Positions 10,940 to 22,781 of a stretch of 64,000 bases of DNA are shown here, in pieces (within the stretch, counting starts at the first letter, position 1; every line of letters starts with the position of its first letter). Where the stretch lies: contig NC_063151.1 of assembly GCF_020921035.1 (NCBI RefSeq), positions 21,706,934 to 21,770,933 of the forward strand, in the 5' to 3' direction. The notes under the pieces were generated by a model. The model had not been told where the DNA came from, did not search any database, and was given only the letters and a program-made list of their open reading frames with translations. Source of the stretch: Rhodamnia argentea. Lineage: Eukaryota; Streptophyta; Magnoliopsida; Myrtales; Myrtaceae. The position numbers and the translations under genes are program-made.

Positions 10940-12150
10940 ATCTTCTTAAAAAAGAATTGATGCCCAATACTTATCACTAACATCAGTTTGGAGACTTCTC
11001 TTATCATCAAAAGGGATTTGCAAAGGAGGCGGGTTTTCTTTAACTGATTTAATAGTTACTGTCTGAACTTCTCCCCATAGAGGTGACTCTTTCTTCAACA
11101 TCTTTTGTAGGAGGTGCATGAACTTTGCAATCTTGGGGATAAAGTCCCAAAGAAAATTGACAATTCCCGGGAATTGTTGGACTTGCTTATGAGAAAAGTT
11201 CTAATATGAGAATTTTAGAAGTTCCTTTATAATATAACCACTTGGGTGGAATGGTTTATCCTTTAAATGCATTCGTAGGACTTTAACTTCCTTCTTGGCA
11301 ATCATCATTTTCTTCTAAGACAACATAATACCATATTGGTTAACCAGATTAGCAAATTATTTAAGCAACTTACAATGTGAGTCTTCATCAAGATCGTAGA
11401 GGAGGATATCATCAATATATATCCGGGCATTAGCACCGATTGGATGGAATATCTTGCTGCCCAATAGTTATTACTAGCATCGGTTTGGAGAATCTTTTTG
11501 TCGTTAGAAGGGATTTGCATATGAGACGGGTTACGTAGTTTTTCTTCCAATGGCCCGATAGTCACGGTTTGAACTTCTTCCCATGGATGTGGCTCTTTCT
11601 TCAACATCCTTTGTAGTGGATGCATGGACTTTGCAATCTTGGGAACAAAGTCCCAAAGATAATTGATAATCTCAAAGAATTGTTGGACTTGCTTATGAGA
11701 AAAGTTCTCATCCGAGAATTTTAGAAGTTCCTTTGCAATATGATCACTCGGGTGGAATGCTCCATCCTTCAAGTGTATTCGTACTCTTCTGAGATAGCAT
11801 AATGCGATATTGGTTAACCAAATCAGTAAATTGTTTAAGCAACTTACAATGTCATTAGCACTGATTGGTACAGTATATCTTACACATGGCCTTCTAAAAT
11901 AAAAACTGTGGTGTTTTAAGGCCAAAAAGTAGGACTTTCCTTTGAAAGTGTTTGTTAGAAATGCAAAATCATGTCTTATGTCTATCTTCTGGATAAATTT
12001 TAAGCTACAAAAATCCTGCCTCTAAGTCGAACTTTGAATAAATCTTGGCATGGAAAAAATTAGAGAATAAAGTCCTTTTGTTTGGCAATGGGAATTGTCA
12101 TCTTAGAGAAAGTAGTTAAGTTGTTTATAAATAATTACCAACCTTTTCTT
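10940..12150 (-). pseudogene. Reverse transcriptase/RNase H remnant with internal duplication, left copy
   Basis: The minus strand carries RT palm and connection segments (HPSDHIAKELLKF, KQVQQFFEIINYLWDF, MLKKEPHPWEE) and the start of RNase H (ILQTDAS). About 500 bp is present twice in tandem: 11905-11450 and 11449-10951. Read in coding order, the first copy has lost about 50 bp containing the catalytic box, whereas the second keeps YIDD (11408-11419). Several stops and frameshifts make it non-functional. The longest remaining open frame is 206 codons (11925-11305). Confidence 0.75.
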
Positions 12151-12340
12151 TGCCTCTGATTTGTTTAGCTCTTTTTTCAACATAAAAGGCTTCACATGTC
12201 CATTAAGGATCTATCGGCTCAATTAATACTTGCCGAGATAATTCATCACTTTCTCTTTGGGCAAGCTAGAGATCTTCTATATTTATTTCTGAGTGACTGG
12301 CCTTTGTGGAATTAAGGTCTTCATTTTTCTTCAAAGGCAG

Positions 12341-13004
12341 TTAGATGAAGAACTCCTCATTTTTCCATAAGGGTTTCATGCATTTCTGGAGAAAGTCGAA
12401 TGTGTCTCTAGATAGGAATTCAAGAGATCTTGGAGAATTGGATCAAGACTTTCTGGCTAAAGGAGATAAAGTCTCCTGGTATCAACAAATTATTTAAACT
12501 GCTCTTTGAACCGCAGTCCATTGGACAAGATTCTGAGCTCGGGGAGCTCGCTGAGAAAATCTCATCCAATAATAATATATCGATCTGGAGAAGGTTACCC
12601 AAGGATTCGAGTAGTAACAGAGCATTAGGGAAAGAATTGAATCTTTATAGGTTTGCTCCTTACTTAGAGTAGCAAAAGTGGTTCCTAATGTAGCAGTAAA
12701 GTATTTGGTGTGTAGCTCCCAGTGCTCTTTAGAAAGGATTTTTTGGTCTAAGAAGAATTGCTCTATTGTCTATGAGCACCATTACCTAAATGGGTTTGTC
12801 ATATTTAGAGGGGAAAAGGTTTATAGGCACATATTGTTAATGGAGGGATTTTTCAGGACAGTTGTGGATGGTTTAGGTTGGAGTATCCGATTGTGGAATT
12901 TCATGTACTCCTAAATTTTCTTTGTTTTCACAGAAATAAAGGCCACCATTTTCACTTGATTCATCGTTCTCATTTGATTCGTCATCATTAATTTCTGAGA
13001 ACGT
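12341..13004 (+). pseudogene. Unpaired centre of the inverted repeat; viral coding remnant upstream of RT
   Basis: Single-copy spacer between the two arms. Two plus-strand open stretches (12430-12672, 80 codons; 12678-12914, 78 codons) are in different frames and probably belonged to one viral polyprotein, because they sit just before the RT of the right copy. I recognise no specific domain (protease, coat and movement proteins are candidates). Confidence 0.4.
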
Positions 13005-13189
13005 CTCCAAAAAAATAAAGACGATAATCTTACAAAGACAAGTCACTCAGGAATGAATCTAGAAGATTTCTAGCTTGACAAAAGAGAATGTAATTAATTG
13101 TCTTGACAATTATTAATTGAGCTAAAAAATTCTCAATGGGCATATGAAGCATTTTATGCTAAAAAAAGGATTGAACCACTCAGAGACGA

Positions 13190-14400
13190 AAGAAGGTTGG
13201 TAATTAATTATCAACTATTCAACCAGTTCCTCCACAAATTCTCATTGCCAAACAAAAAGACTTTATTTTTTAGTTTTTCTCATGTCAAGATTTATTTGAA
13301 GTTCGACTTAAAAGCAAGATTTTGGCAACTTGAAATTTATCTAGAACACAAACATGAGATAGGATTCTGCATTCCTAACAAGCACTTTTAATAGAAAAAG
13401 CACCAGTTTGGCCTTAAAATAGTACATTCTTTATTTCAGAAGGCCATGTGCAAAATATTCCATCCAATCAGTGCTAATGCATATAGATACATTGATATCC
13501 TCCTTTACAATCATGATGAAGACTCACTTTGTAAATTGATATATATATATAGACACACACACACATACACACACACACACCCACACACACACACACACAC
13601 ACATTGATATCCTCTATGATGAAGACTCACTTTGTAAATTGCTTAAACAATTTGCTGATTTGATTAAGTAATATGACATTATACTGTTTTAGAAGAAAAT
13701 GGTGATTGCCCGGAAGGAAGTTAAATTCCTAGGGACGCATTTGAAGGATTGAGTATTCCACCCAAGTGATCATAATGCAAGGGAACTTCTAAAATTCCTA
13801 GATGAGAACTTTTTTCATAAGCAAGTCCAACAACTCCTTGGAATTGTCAATTATTTTTGGGACTTTGCCCTTAAGATTTCAAAGTTCGAGCACTCGCTAC
13901 AAAAGATGTTGAAGAAAGAGCCACCTCCATGGGGAGAAGTCCACACTGTGGCTATCAAGTCCTTGAAAGAAAAATTGCGGAACCTGCTTCCTTTGCAAAT
14001 CTCTTCTAATGGTAAGAGAATTCTCCAAACTAATACTAGAGATAAGTATTGGGCAGCAGTTCTTTTTGTTGAAGAAGAGTGGTAAGCGAAGAATTTGTGG
14101 ACGTAAAAGCGAGACATTCTCCCAAGCCGAGGCATTACTATTCTACATTCCGGTTGTTAAGTCCGGGATAAAACATTTTGAAATCCATCTTATCATTGAT
14201 CAATTTCTAATAGAAATAGACATGTCATCATTTCCCCAAATATTGAAGTTCAAGTAGAAGATGGTGCCACATCCACAAGTTTTACGATGGACGGAATGGT
14301 TTTCAAAGTATTCTTTTGATACTAAGGTTACTAAAGGAAAAAAAAAAATGTTCTTGCTGATTTCATTTCTAGGCTCGGTGAAACCGCATCCTCTATTTTT
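13190..14400 (+). pseudogene. Reverse transcriptase/RNase H remnant, right copy
   Basis: Contains the RT fingers/palm signature KFDLKARFWQL (near 13290-13335), the segment around the catalytic box, KQVQQLLGIVNYFWDF, MLKKEPPPWGE and the RNase H start. Breaks visible in place: the catalytic box has lost one Asp codon (13488-13503), a TA/CA microsatellite with a duplicated 40-50 bp flank interrupts the palm (13489-13641), there are several stops, and the first RNase H Asp of the left copy (TDAS) reads Asn here (TNTR). Non-functional. Confidence 0.75.
13537..13602. repeat. Compound TA/CA microsatellite inside the RT remnant
   Basis: A TA run (13537-13551) is followed by an interrupted CA run to about 13602. 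It is bracketed by two copies of ACATTGATATCCTC...GATGAAGACTCACTTTG (13489-13538 and 13601-13641). Confidence 0.9.
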
Positions 14401-15670
14401 ATGTTTCGAGGATCTTCCTCTTTACCCACCTTAGACATTCACCAAGACATTCCTCTTGAAATTTCAGATTCCACTAGCGGGGAAGATTTTACTCTGGATG
14501 CAGAGAAATGGTGTGACAATACCATCTAAAGATCTTTAGGAATATGGCGGACTCAATCTCGGACTATTTGGCATGCACCATTAATATTTATTCGGTCGTG
14601 TATTCACTTTTCACCCAGTCACTTTCCTTGAATGACACGCTTTGTCTTGTGTGTGTTTCAAAACCTTATCGTAGAAATTAAGTTTCCCACCATAAGGATT
14701 TATATGTTTGCTTCAATGGTTGTGACATGTGTGTTATTGGCGAGTGCATTTTGATATGCAAATCTAGTTTATGAAGAGTTCCATAGAATATGATCCAGAC
14801 CATTGTGATTTTTCACGGACCTTGGAGATATATTTCTCCAACCAATAAGTTCTTCGCTCCTTGGACCCCGAAGTTAGAATATCTTTGTCCCATAATATCA
14901 TATGTAACAATTCACAAGTCTTATGGATATAATACTGCGAATTTTGATGGAGAATAGAAAGCGATCCATAAAGTATTTCATGAAAAGAATATGATTGTTC
15001 CCAAGGAAATTTGGCCTAATGCATATGATGAAGAGGTACCACGGGATTACTCTCAAGCATACAAACCTACCAAAGATGCTATCAGACAAGCTCTCACGGA
15101 TTTCAATACGAGCCAACCCTCGCATCCAATCCAATCAATCTCTCCGAACCGTTAGGGCGGACTACTTTCTTGAGATCCATGGGACTTTGAAATGCCACCA
15201 ACCTATATGATAATTGATGCACCTCCATGTGGAATTCCAGACACTTTTAGGTGGCCGCAACAATGATCCCACAAGGAGTGCCTAGCCCCAGCATTTTCAA
15301 AAGACATAGGAAAAGAGTAGAAGGGACCCTAGAAAATTTTGAAAAGATGCAACCTGCTCTAGACATCAAAAGGGCAAAGCTGCAATGTTCTCTCAAGATT
15401 GCAATGTTGAAAGTATCACCTTGTCGGAAAGTGACTTACTAGAAAGTGATATTCTTGACCTGTAGGACTGAAGCAACATGCAAAAACTACTCAAGCAATA
15501 CTCTAACAAATAGCGATCCCGATGTAACAAATAATGGCGGACAAGTTACTATTTATTGTTCATTGTACTGTTCAATGAACTATTCGCTATTCAGTATTCA
15601 CTATAGCAGCAACATAAAATTGTCGACCACAAGTGTTTTTATTTGTATTGTCTTTTCCTTTTCATATGCC

Positions 15671-15724
15671 TATATAAGACGTCCGTTGTACCTTGTTGAA
15701 GGTAGACCGGCCTTCCGCAATAAA
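15671..15724 (+). promoter_or_regulatory. Pararetroviral promoter/polyA unit, right copy
   Basis: TATATAAG at 15671-15678 and AATAAA at 15719-15724, about 40 bases apart, matching the two left-hand units. Confidence 0.55.
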
Positions 15725-16198
15725 ATTGTGTGTATTTCCATTACCATGTCTTTCTAAATCTCCTTTTTCTTCTCCTTGTAATGGTGGTACGATAGAATTA
15801 GAATAGGATTGTTAATTTGATATGATGCTCTGGTTGTGAGCATGCTCTTCACTTGCCACAATGTGGATACTCCGGATTAGAAAAGGTCCGGAACCCGAAA
15901 GTTTTCTAAAGTAGTATCGGGATGCTTGGAAACTAAAAGGTAGCCCCTAGTTTAAGCCAAGGGGACTGTGTCATGTGGGATAGCATACCTACTTCAAACC
16001 TTCATGGTTTACTATATTTTCATGCACATAAGTCGGGGGATAGACATTTCTATAACCAAGTTCTCCCTTAACCTTTAAAGAGAAATCTATTGACTCCCTT
16101 AACACATGTCCAAGATCTAAGTACTGTATTAGATTTTTCCCCTAAAATCTAGGCATGCCATAAGTGGCCTTAGAATATTCTTTCTAGTCATTTTCTAT

Positions 16199-16771
16199 GG
16201 GAATAGTATCAAAAGACTCATAAATCTATTACATTAGTATTAATTCAGTCATAAGCCTTTTTAATTTGATCAATTTAGTTCTAAACATTTTCACATTGGT
16301 ACCAGTTGAGCTCATCTAATCAAATTATGCCTAAAATTGCTAACATGGATATCGATTGTCATACCTAGCATGGTCGATGCAAATGTGGACATTTTTAATA
16401 ACTTTTAGATTTTTTTTTCTTTTTTCCTCTTTCTCTTCCATGGCCGGCGAGGGTTGGCCTCGCCTGAGCTAGGGGCGTCCTCGACGCCATTGGCAAGGGC
16501 GACCTCGCCAACGCTCGCCCTCGCCAATCATGGTGGAGAAAAAGAAAGAAAGAAAACACTCAAAACAATTATAAAAGATGTCTACATCGGCGTCGGTTGC
16601 GACACGTAGAACGATCAGTGCCACATTATCATTTTTTGCCAAAATTGGTTGAATGAACTCAATTGATACCAATGTGAAAAGGTTTAAAATCTAAATTGAT
16701 TAAATTGAAAGTTTTAGGATTGAATTGGTACCAAAATAATATATTGAGAACTCTTTTGGTACTTTTCTCCC
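16199..16771. mobile_element. Inverted-repeat miniature element with GC-rich core
   Basis: About 120 bp at each end are imperfect inverted repeats: GTATCAAAAGACTCA...TTTCACATTGGTACC on the left against GTACCAAAAGAGTTC...TTTCACATTGGTATC read from the right. The core (16440-16520) is GC-rich with GGCGAGGGTTGGCC and GCGAGGGCG words. No coding capacity. Confidence 0.65.
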
Positions 16772-19105
16772 AAAATCGTAAACGTCGTATGTAAGAGAAT
16801 ACCCTAATAAAAAAGAAGAATCTTCTTATCTTGGCCCTCTTCTAGAGAAAGAAGGTGCTTTCGACAACTTGAGTCAGGTTGATATGATCGCAGAACTCTT
16901 CTTCCTACACGAATCAAGTAATGCGCAATTCTTTTCCTTTCTTTTGCCCCCTTCTTTTTTGGCCGAGACAAAAGGCATCACCATGCACTCGACTAACGGA
17001 GGGTTGTTTCATGTCGCTCGCAACACCAAGAATGATTGACACAGTCCTTCAAGATTCGTGCACCATCGCCTTGACCAGAAAAGAAATAAGAACAAGATCG
17101 CTTTTAATCGCAATCGTGAAGCTCTAAAGCAGATGTTGCGCAAGCATGCACGTCGCTTTCGCGTGGGGCTCGCGCTCCAATCTGTCTTTGTTTCGACGGT
17201 AGAAGACGGACGGATATGGCTCTCCATCAGGAGAAGACAAGATTGCGTTCAACCAAAAACCCTACTCTCCTATTCGTAAATGGATGTAACTCCGGCAACA
17301 AGTTGGTTTGGACTTGGAAATGAGAGTTGAGGAAATGCAAAGTCATGAAAATTACATTCGGTAAAAAGTCCTTAGTAAAGCAATTTTGGGTTAAAATAGT
17401 GTTTGGCAAATTTTCTTGCAAAGGACATTGGTTGCTTTTTTATATTTTTATTGAAAAAAAACTCAAACTCTTTGTCGGCTTCGGTGAAAGGCCCAAGCTG
17501 CAAGCTAGCCAAATCTGGCGCCGACGGTTGTAGTCTAAGGTCGCACAACCTCGGGTGGCCCCCGGCAAACCGACGAGGGCCTCTTGGGGCCTTGGTCACC
17601 ATACCCTAGGCAGCCCCTCGCATGACCTTGTTGGCTCCTTGATGGCCTCTCGCCGGCCCTTTGCAACCAAATCTATCTTTGCCAACTGCCCTCACGCGAA
17701 GAAGACGAATAGTAACAACGAGGACAAAAATGGAAAATGAAACCATTGGTGGAGGGTGGTTTTGGAAGTAAAAAAATTATTTAACCCTAGAAATAGCTTC
17801 CGCAAATGCCGAAAGACAAAGTAGATGAGGGATCCTCACCTGCCTTGGGCTTTTAGCTTTGCCAAGGCCAACATTCAGCCAAAGAGATCCGAAAAAAGTT
17901 TACTAAATACCCCATATTTTCTCCAAGTCCCTTGAGAAAGGTGAACCAAACACAGCCTAATTCTGCATTAAAAATGCTATCCAAATGATGGATTGCCATG
18001 GGTAACTTTTTAGTCTAATTTTGGGAGCAAAATCAGTAACCTCAAAGTGTCCATGCAAACCGAATTTTACGTAGCTCTCGCTTCATCTAATTAGGCCACG
18101 AGGCCGCCTTTTCCTCGTGGCTTTTGTTTACTACCAAACATATCTCGAGGGAAGAAGGTATCGCGACGTCATTACCATCTTTATAATCACTATCCTCATT
18201 AAGGACGTAACCCTAAATAATGTTGTGCTCGACATGAAAGGAAGTCGTTCAGTGGAGCACGACGCTACGCCTCTCCATCTTATTGCGGTGATAACCGTGA
18301 TATTGCTTTTGATAGGATGATGTCGTGCGCGCACACTACGGTCGCGTCTCACGTTAATCACCACAGAATTATTAAGCAAAGAAGGGGAAGGGTCACGCAA
18401 CCTATCAACGTCGTGCTCGCTGAACGAGAGGCAATTAAACCACGGAATGCAGGCATGGACTCCAGCACGAGACATCACCCGGTGCATTGAGGAACAACTA
18501 GCGATTCGAGCACTGTCGAGCCCAGCTCACACCCGCCGTTAGGTTAGATCAGTTCCCGCGTTAAGTGGATTTCGGCGCAGGCAAAAGTTGGCCTGCTCGC
18601 ATACACTAGCGGGCACCCAGTTCGACGGTTCTCGGTAAACCCTAGACCACATGATCCATTTATAAGGTCATGGTTTTGTGGAATTCTGCTATTGGAAAAC
18701 TAGGCTAATCACTTCACGCCCGCTTTATTAATTGCGTGTTCAATCATTCTTTTGCTACGTAAACTTACTGTTATAGCGAAGCTCCATGGACTTTGGAGAC
18801 TCCAAAACAGGGTGAGATCGCCACCCGGATCTTCCAATCATCCAATGTGGCCTACCCGCAAAGAAGTGCAACTTGGCCTGCATTGGTTAAAGATTTCTTC
18901 CTCTTTCTGCATTGGGCTCTTAATTAACCAGCGATCAATAAATTAATGAGTGATGTTTTTGCCCCGCGAAGCCCCTTACGTGGCGATTTGTCATTGGCCC
19001 GTGGAACTTAATGACGGTTCCATTTTATCTCCGCTACAGCTGGTCACGTAACCAACTAGTCAGAACAAAAGCAAGCTTATTTTTCTCAACGGAAAAATAA
19101 CGTTA
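16772..19105. other. Intergenic, no gene seen
   Basis: Short open frames only, none resembling a known protein. A GC-rich patch (17500-17700) resembles the cores of the inverted-repeat elements, and 18,100-18,650 is CG-rich unique-looking sequence. Confidence 0.5.
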
Positions 19106-19706
19106 AGAGTGTCAATACTTATGTACGGTGCTTATTTTAGTGTAAATATTTTTTTTGGATCACTTAAGTGTCAATTTTTTTTAAAAACGGTTAGTTCAGC
19201 ACCAATTCCGGTGAGCTTCATCGAAAATCTAACGTGGTATCTACATATCTCGCCGGAGCTTCCAAGTTAGCCATAAAAAAAAAGTTAAAAAAAAAAAAAG
19301 CTAAATAAACTATACAAATAAAGGGGGAAAAAAAGCCTTGTGTACAACGGCTAGGGCTTGGAAGCCCTCGCCGTCGCCGCTACAACTTCTTCTGCCTTTT
19401 TTATTATTATTACTTTTTAGGCTATTTTTCTGTTTAATTTTAATTTTTAAAAAAATTAACTATTTTTTAGTTGAACAGTGCACGTGGACACCCACGTGGG
19501 TTGGTTTTTTCAAACAAATTGACACATAATATTAAAAAATTAATTAAAAAATGTCACGTATCTTGGTTGGCCGGAATCGGCACTTGAGTGATCGTTTTTT
19601 ATCGGAATTAGCACTTAGGTGATCGTTTTTCCTCCGATTAACGCTTAAATGATCCAAAAAAAATATTTACACTAAAATGAGTACCGTACATAAATATTAG
19701 CACTCT
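19106..19706. mobile_element. Inverted-repeat miniature element (601 bp)
   Basis: Ends read AGAGTGTCAATACTTATGTA on the left and AGAGTGCTAATATTTATGTA from the right; homology continues through GTGTAAATATTTTTTTTGGA in both. The inner part carries a second, weaker pair (CACTTAAGTG/CACTTAGGTG contexts) and a short GC-rich core. No clear target duplication. Confidence 0.7.
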
Positions 19707-19874
19707 ATGTATCCTTTTGTCTTTTTTTGGCTAATACCTTGCAATTATCATGTTGTGACGAGGATAGTATCTCAAATTCAGAATAATAACATTGATTTTC
19801 TTTTGTTTAAAGAAAAAGAGAGAGAGAGAGAGAGAGAGAATTCCGTTCTTCATCGTTCATACCGATGCAATAAT

Positions 19875-20060
19875 AGAGCTGGCTCAAATGGATGAGCACT
19901 GGCCTCGGGTGCAGGAGGACATGGCAAAGCACTGGGTTCCGCGCTTGTCGTACACCACAAATTCCTAATCGATATCTTCCTCTTTGGATTAAAAACCGTG
20001 CATTTTATTTCCTTCTCTTTTCTTTATTAATTCATACAGTACTGGCTCCTACTCGAGCAA
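19875..20060 (+). mobile_element. Possible tRNA-derived SINE fragment
   Basis: TGGCTCAAATGG (from about 19880) matches a pol III A box at 11 of 12 positions and is followed by GAGCACTGGCCTCGGGTGCA, the wording of plant Au-like SINEs, with a degraded B-box-like GGTTCCGCGC about 50 bp on. A GA run precedes it. The 3' end is uncertain. Confidence 0.3.
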
Positions 20061-20856
20061 ATTGTTATGTCGTCGCATGATTGCCTTCTTTTGATGTATT
20101 TTATTCTTAGTGTAAATCTGAGTGGACTGGTCCACCGTCTATTAATATGCGCTGTCGGAGAAACTTCCAACAAGATGATCTTTTTATAAAAGAGAGAAAA
20201 AAAAATAGTTTAGCCCCAAAGAGAGAAAAGAGAAAAAAAAAAATAGGACAAAAGCAAAATCCGTGGGCGTTATTAGAATGTGTATATGCCCTAGGTGAAA
20301 AGAATTGACTTCAATTTCATTTCTCTTGGTTTCATTTGTTTCGTAAAAAATGAATAATTTAAAAAAAAAAAGATTGCTTGTGTCACTCGAAATAAGTAGT
20401 TAGTAAACAATATTTTTTCATTATCGATGACAATTTATATCTAAAAATTTTCCTAGACAATGAGAGTGTTTTTCATGTATTCATCTATATAAGCTATATA
20501 AGCGATCATTTTCTAGGAAATTATTTTTTCAAGCCATTCATTTCACACGAAATAAACAGAACATCAATGTTCTTTCTTCTTCCCAACTATAATTAGTCAT
20601 TCCTATTGGCACATATCACGCAAGCATGAATAGGATCAAGCCACCATAAATACTTTATCATTATTCTCTTTCTAACTTTGAAGATTAACATGGTCCATGT
20701 GGAATTTGAGGTTAGTGTTAGAATGCACATGTGAGTGAATTATGTTAGAGAAAATCCCACATCAAAGAATTGGTGTGGTGTGTTAACGGGCTCGGACTTG
20801 GGTTCCCTCTTGACGATCCCATCGGGTGAAGATATCGGGCTTCCGGTGCGTACTCC

Positions 20857-21345
20857 CAGCAGTTAGTACCAAGGAAGGACGTACTCCAATACACATGCGC
20901 TTCTTGGACAAAATAGGCTCATAATCGATCAGTCGCGAGTAGGGAATATGCACTAAGGTGAGTCTTTGCTTTATTGTGATGAAAAGAATTTTTCAAAGAT
21001 TCTACATCAATTTGTAATTTCTCTGTAAAACCGAGATAGTTATCTTTGAGAAAATTCAAGCAATAGTGGAAATGCCTATGCTTTGATCTTCTGAAGGTGG
21101 GAAAAAAGATAAAATTGAGAAAATGGATATTTTTTTATTAATAGCAAATAATTAATGTTTGAAACTCAAGGAACTAGTCTCTTTGCTTTTGGTTAATCTG
21201 AGAAAAAAAATTATGGGATACCACAAGAATTGAACGATGAGCAGTTGTTACCAAGGAAGGACGTACTCCAGTACTTGTGCGGTTATTGGATAGACTAGGC
21301 TCATAACCGATCCGATGAGAGTGGGGAATAAGCATTAAGGCCAGA
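20857..21345 (+). repeat. Direct repeat pair of about 100 bp
   Basis: 20857-20960 and 21239-21341 share AGCAGTT(A/G)(G/T)TACCAAGGAAGGACGT, then GGCTCATAA(T/C)CGATC and GGGGAATA-like runs, separated by about 280 bp of AT-rich DNA. Followed by CTTATATAGGC (TATA-like, about 21368). This could be an LTR fragment that duplicated internally. Confidence 0.5.
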
Positions 21346-21451
21346 GGGTTTGAATAAAGTGCAACGCCTTATATAGGCTTCTAGATTTCGGGAAGGGGAG
21401 CAAAAACAAATTGGACCACACATCAAATAAAGTGACTGTAGTTAGGCGGTA

Positions 21452-21456
<5 letters not shown>

Positions 21457-21535
<79 letters not shown>
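21457..21535. repeat. Long CT microsatellite (about 39 units)
   Basis: Uninterrupted CT dinucleotides over 79 bp, the longest perfect microsatellite in the window. Confidence 0.98.
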
Positions 21536-21537
<2 letters not shown>

Positions 21538-21783
21538 GGTTAACATTGACCGTTGTAGAAAAATCGACTTCTAGTCATCATCGTCTAACCTAAGATCATA
21601 GGGCTTGGATTGAACACGAATGATAGAGATATAAGATTCATGCTAACTCGAGCCTAAAGTATGAGGGTCTCTTTTAGAGGGGGAATCGGCGAGGGTTAGA
21701 TATGTCTTGGCATGTTCGCGAATAACTTGTCGAACTATGTATACACGGTGCCTATCCAATAGAACATTGAATAGGAGCATAAA

Positions 21784-22170
21784 TTATATATATGTTCCTT
21801 GAAATTTATCTCAATGTAAAATGTGGCTCATGAACTTTAAATTTGTTAAATGTGATCCTTGAATTTTTAACGCAATGCATAATGTCGTCCCGAAATTATT
21901 GATACATGTTCAATTTAAACCCATGGATTATATGAAAATATTCAAAGTTGTCCTTGTACTTGAATTAATTGAAGAAGAATATTGAACATTTTTATATGGT
22001 CCTAGAAGTCAATTGAATATGTACTAATAGTCTAGGGACCACGTTGAACAAATTAAAAGTTTATGCGCAACGTTGCATATTAGGCTAGATTTCAAGGATC
22101 ACATTTAAAAAATTAAAATTCAAGAAGCATGTTGCACATTGAATCGGGGACCATTGTGTTATTATCCCTA
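21784..22170. mobile_element. Inverted-repeat miniature element (about 390 bp)
   Basis: The two ends pair as imperfect inverted repeats, best around TTAAATGTGATCCTTGAA near 21845-21862, which recurs inverted near 22090-22107, with CAATGT(A/G)(A/C)AA beside each. AT-rich, non-coding. Confidence 0.55.
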
Positions 22171-22413
22171 ATAAGAACTGATGGAATGAAAATTTTCGAA
22201 TTAAGAATGGCGGGAAACGCAACCATATGAAAGCAGATCCCTCTCCCATGCATTCATCTAAGTATTGTTCATGAAATCCACATGGACAAGATGATAGCTG
22301 GGAGAATTGCTGATCCAATCAAACAGAAGTATTGGTATTCACTTGGAATAAACACTAACGTGTTTCATGCCTTAATTGTTTAGATCCACATGCGTGTATT
22401 GCGTGTGAATCTT

Positions 22414-22781
22414 GGGGAAATGTCCAACTCAGTTTAGACCTATTGTACGAGTTCTTAACTTTCCAATTTTGCCAATATAGTTCTAAACCTTTTGCGCGAA
22501 ATTCCAATATACTAATTCTAGTCAATTCCAATATAGTCGTTCCAGTCAATTGCCACAGAAAATTGCTAACCTGTCACAAGTACACGTGTCCATGTCAACA
22601 TGCCACGTAAGACGGGCTGCGATGACTCGACGCAACGTCGGCAATTTCAGGCAACAATCGACTGGAATGGCTGCATTGGAGTTTTGCACAGAAGGTGCTC
22701 GATTACATTGGCAATATCGAAAAATTTAGAACTAAATTAGCATCACTAGAACAAGTTTAGGACTAGTTGGGCAATTATCCT
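22414..22781. mobile_element. Mutator-like MITE with 9-bp target duplication
   Basis: 368 bp with terminal inverted repeats of roughly 130 bp (GGGGAAATGTCCAACT... against AGGATAATTGCCCAACT...; both continue through TAGTTCTAAA and ATTCCAGTCAAT/GATTG). Flanks are GTGAATCTT (22405-22413) and GTGAATTTT (22782-22790), 8 of 9 identical, the size made by Mutator-family transposases. No transposase inside. Confidence 0.7.

Larger units (their letters stand above)
8510..12340 (-). mobile_element. Endogenous pararetrovirus, left copy (decayed, minus strand)
   Basis: Read on the minus strand the order is reverse transcriptase, RNase H, an uncharacterised downstream reading frame, then a non-coding region with TATA box and polyadenylation signal. 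No integrase HHCC or DDE region was seen, which favours Caulimoviridae (florendovirus- or petuvirus-like) over a Ty3 retrotransposon. The copy is inverted relative to 13005-16010; matches run from the non-coding region (9000-9470 against 15540-15990) up to about 12,330 against 13,015. A second, partial non-coding region (8510-8880) follows at the outer end, as in head-to-tail viral integrants with an internal deletion. Frameshifts, stops and an internal duplication break all reading frames. Confidence 0.7.
13005..16010 (+). mobile_element. Endogenous pararetrovirus, right copy (decayed, plus strand)
   Basis: Same content as the left copy in opposite orientation: RT (13190-13990), RNase H (14010-14400), uncharacterised frames (14400-15260), then a non-coding region with TATA and AATAAA (15540-15990). 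The homology ends shortly after GTGTCATGTGGGAT near 15,995. No target duplication was identified, as expected for pararetroviral integrants, which enter by illegitimate recombination. Confidence 0.7.

Noticed and set aside
14400..15260. Integrase region that would make the element a Ty3 retrotransposon
   Set aside because: No HHCC zinc finger or DDE spacing could be read in any frame after RNase H; the frames there match only the corresponding part of the other arm.
18117..18487. 118-codon minus-strand frame
   Set aside because: No motif, no neighbouring exons, and an overlapping plus-strand frame of similar quality.
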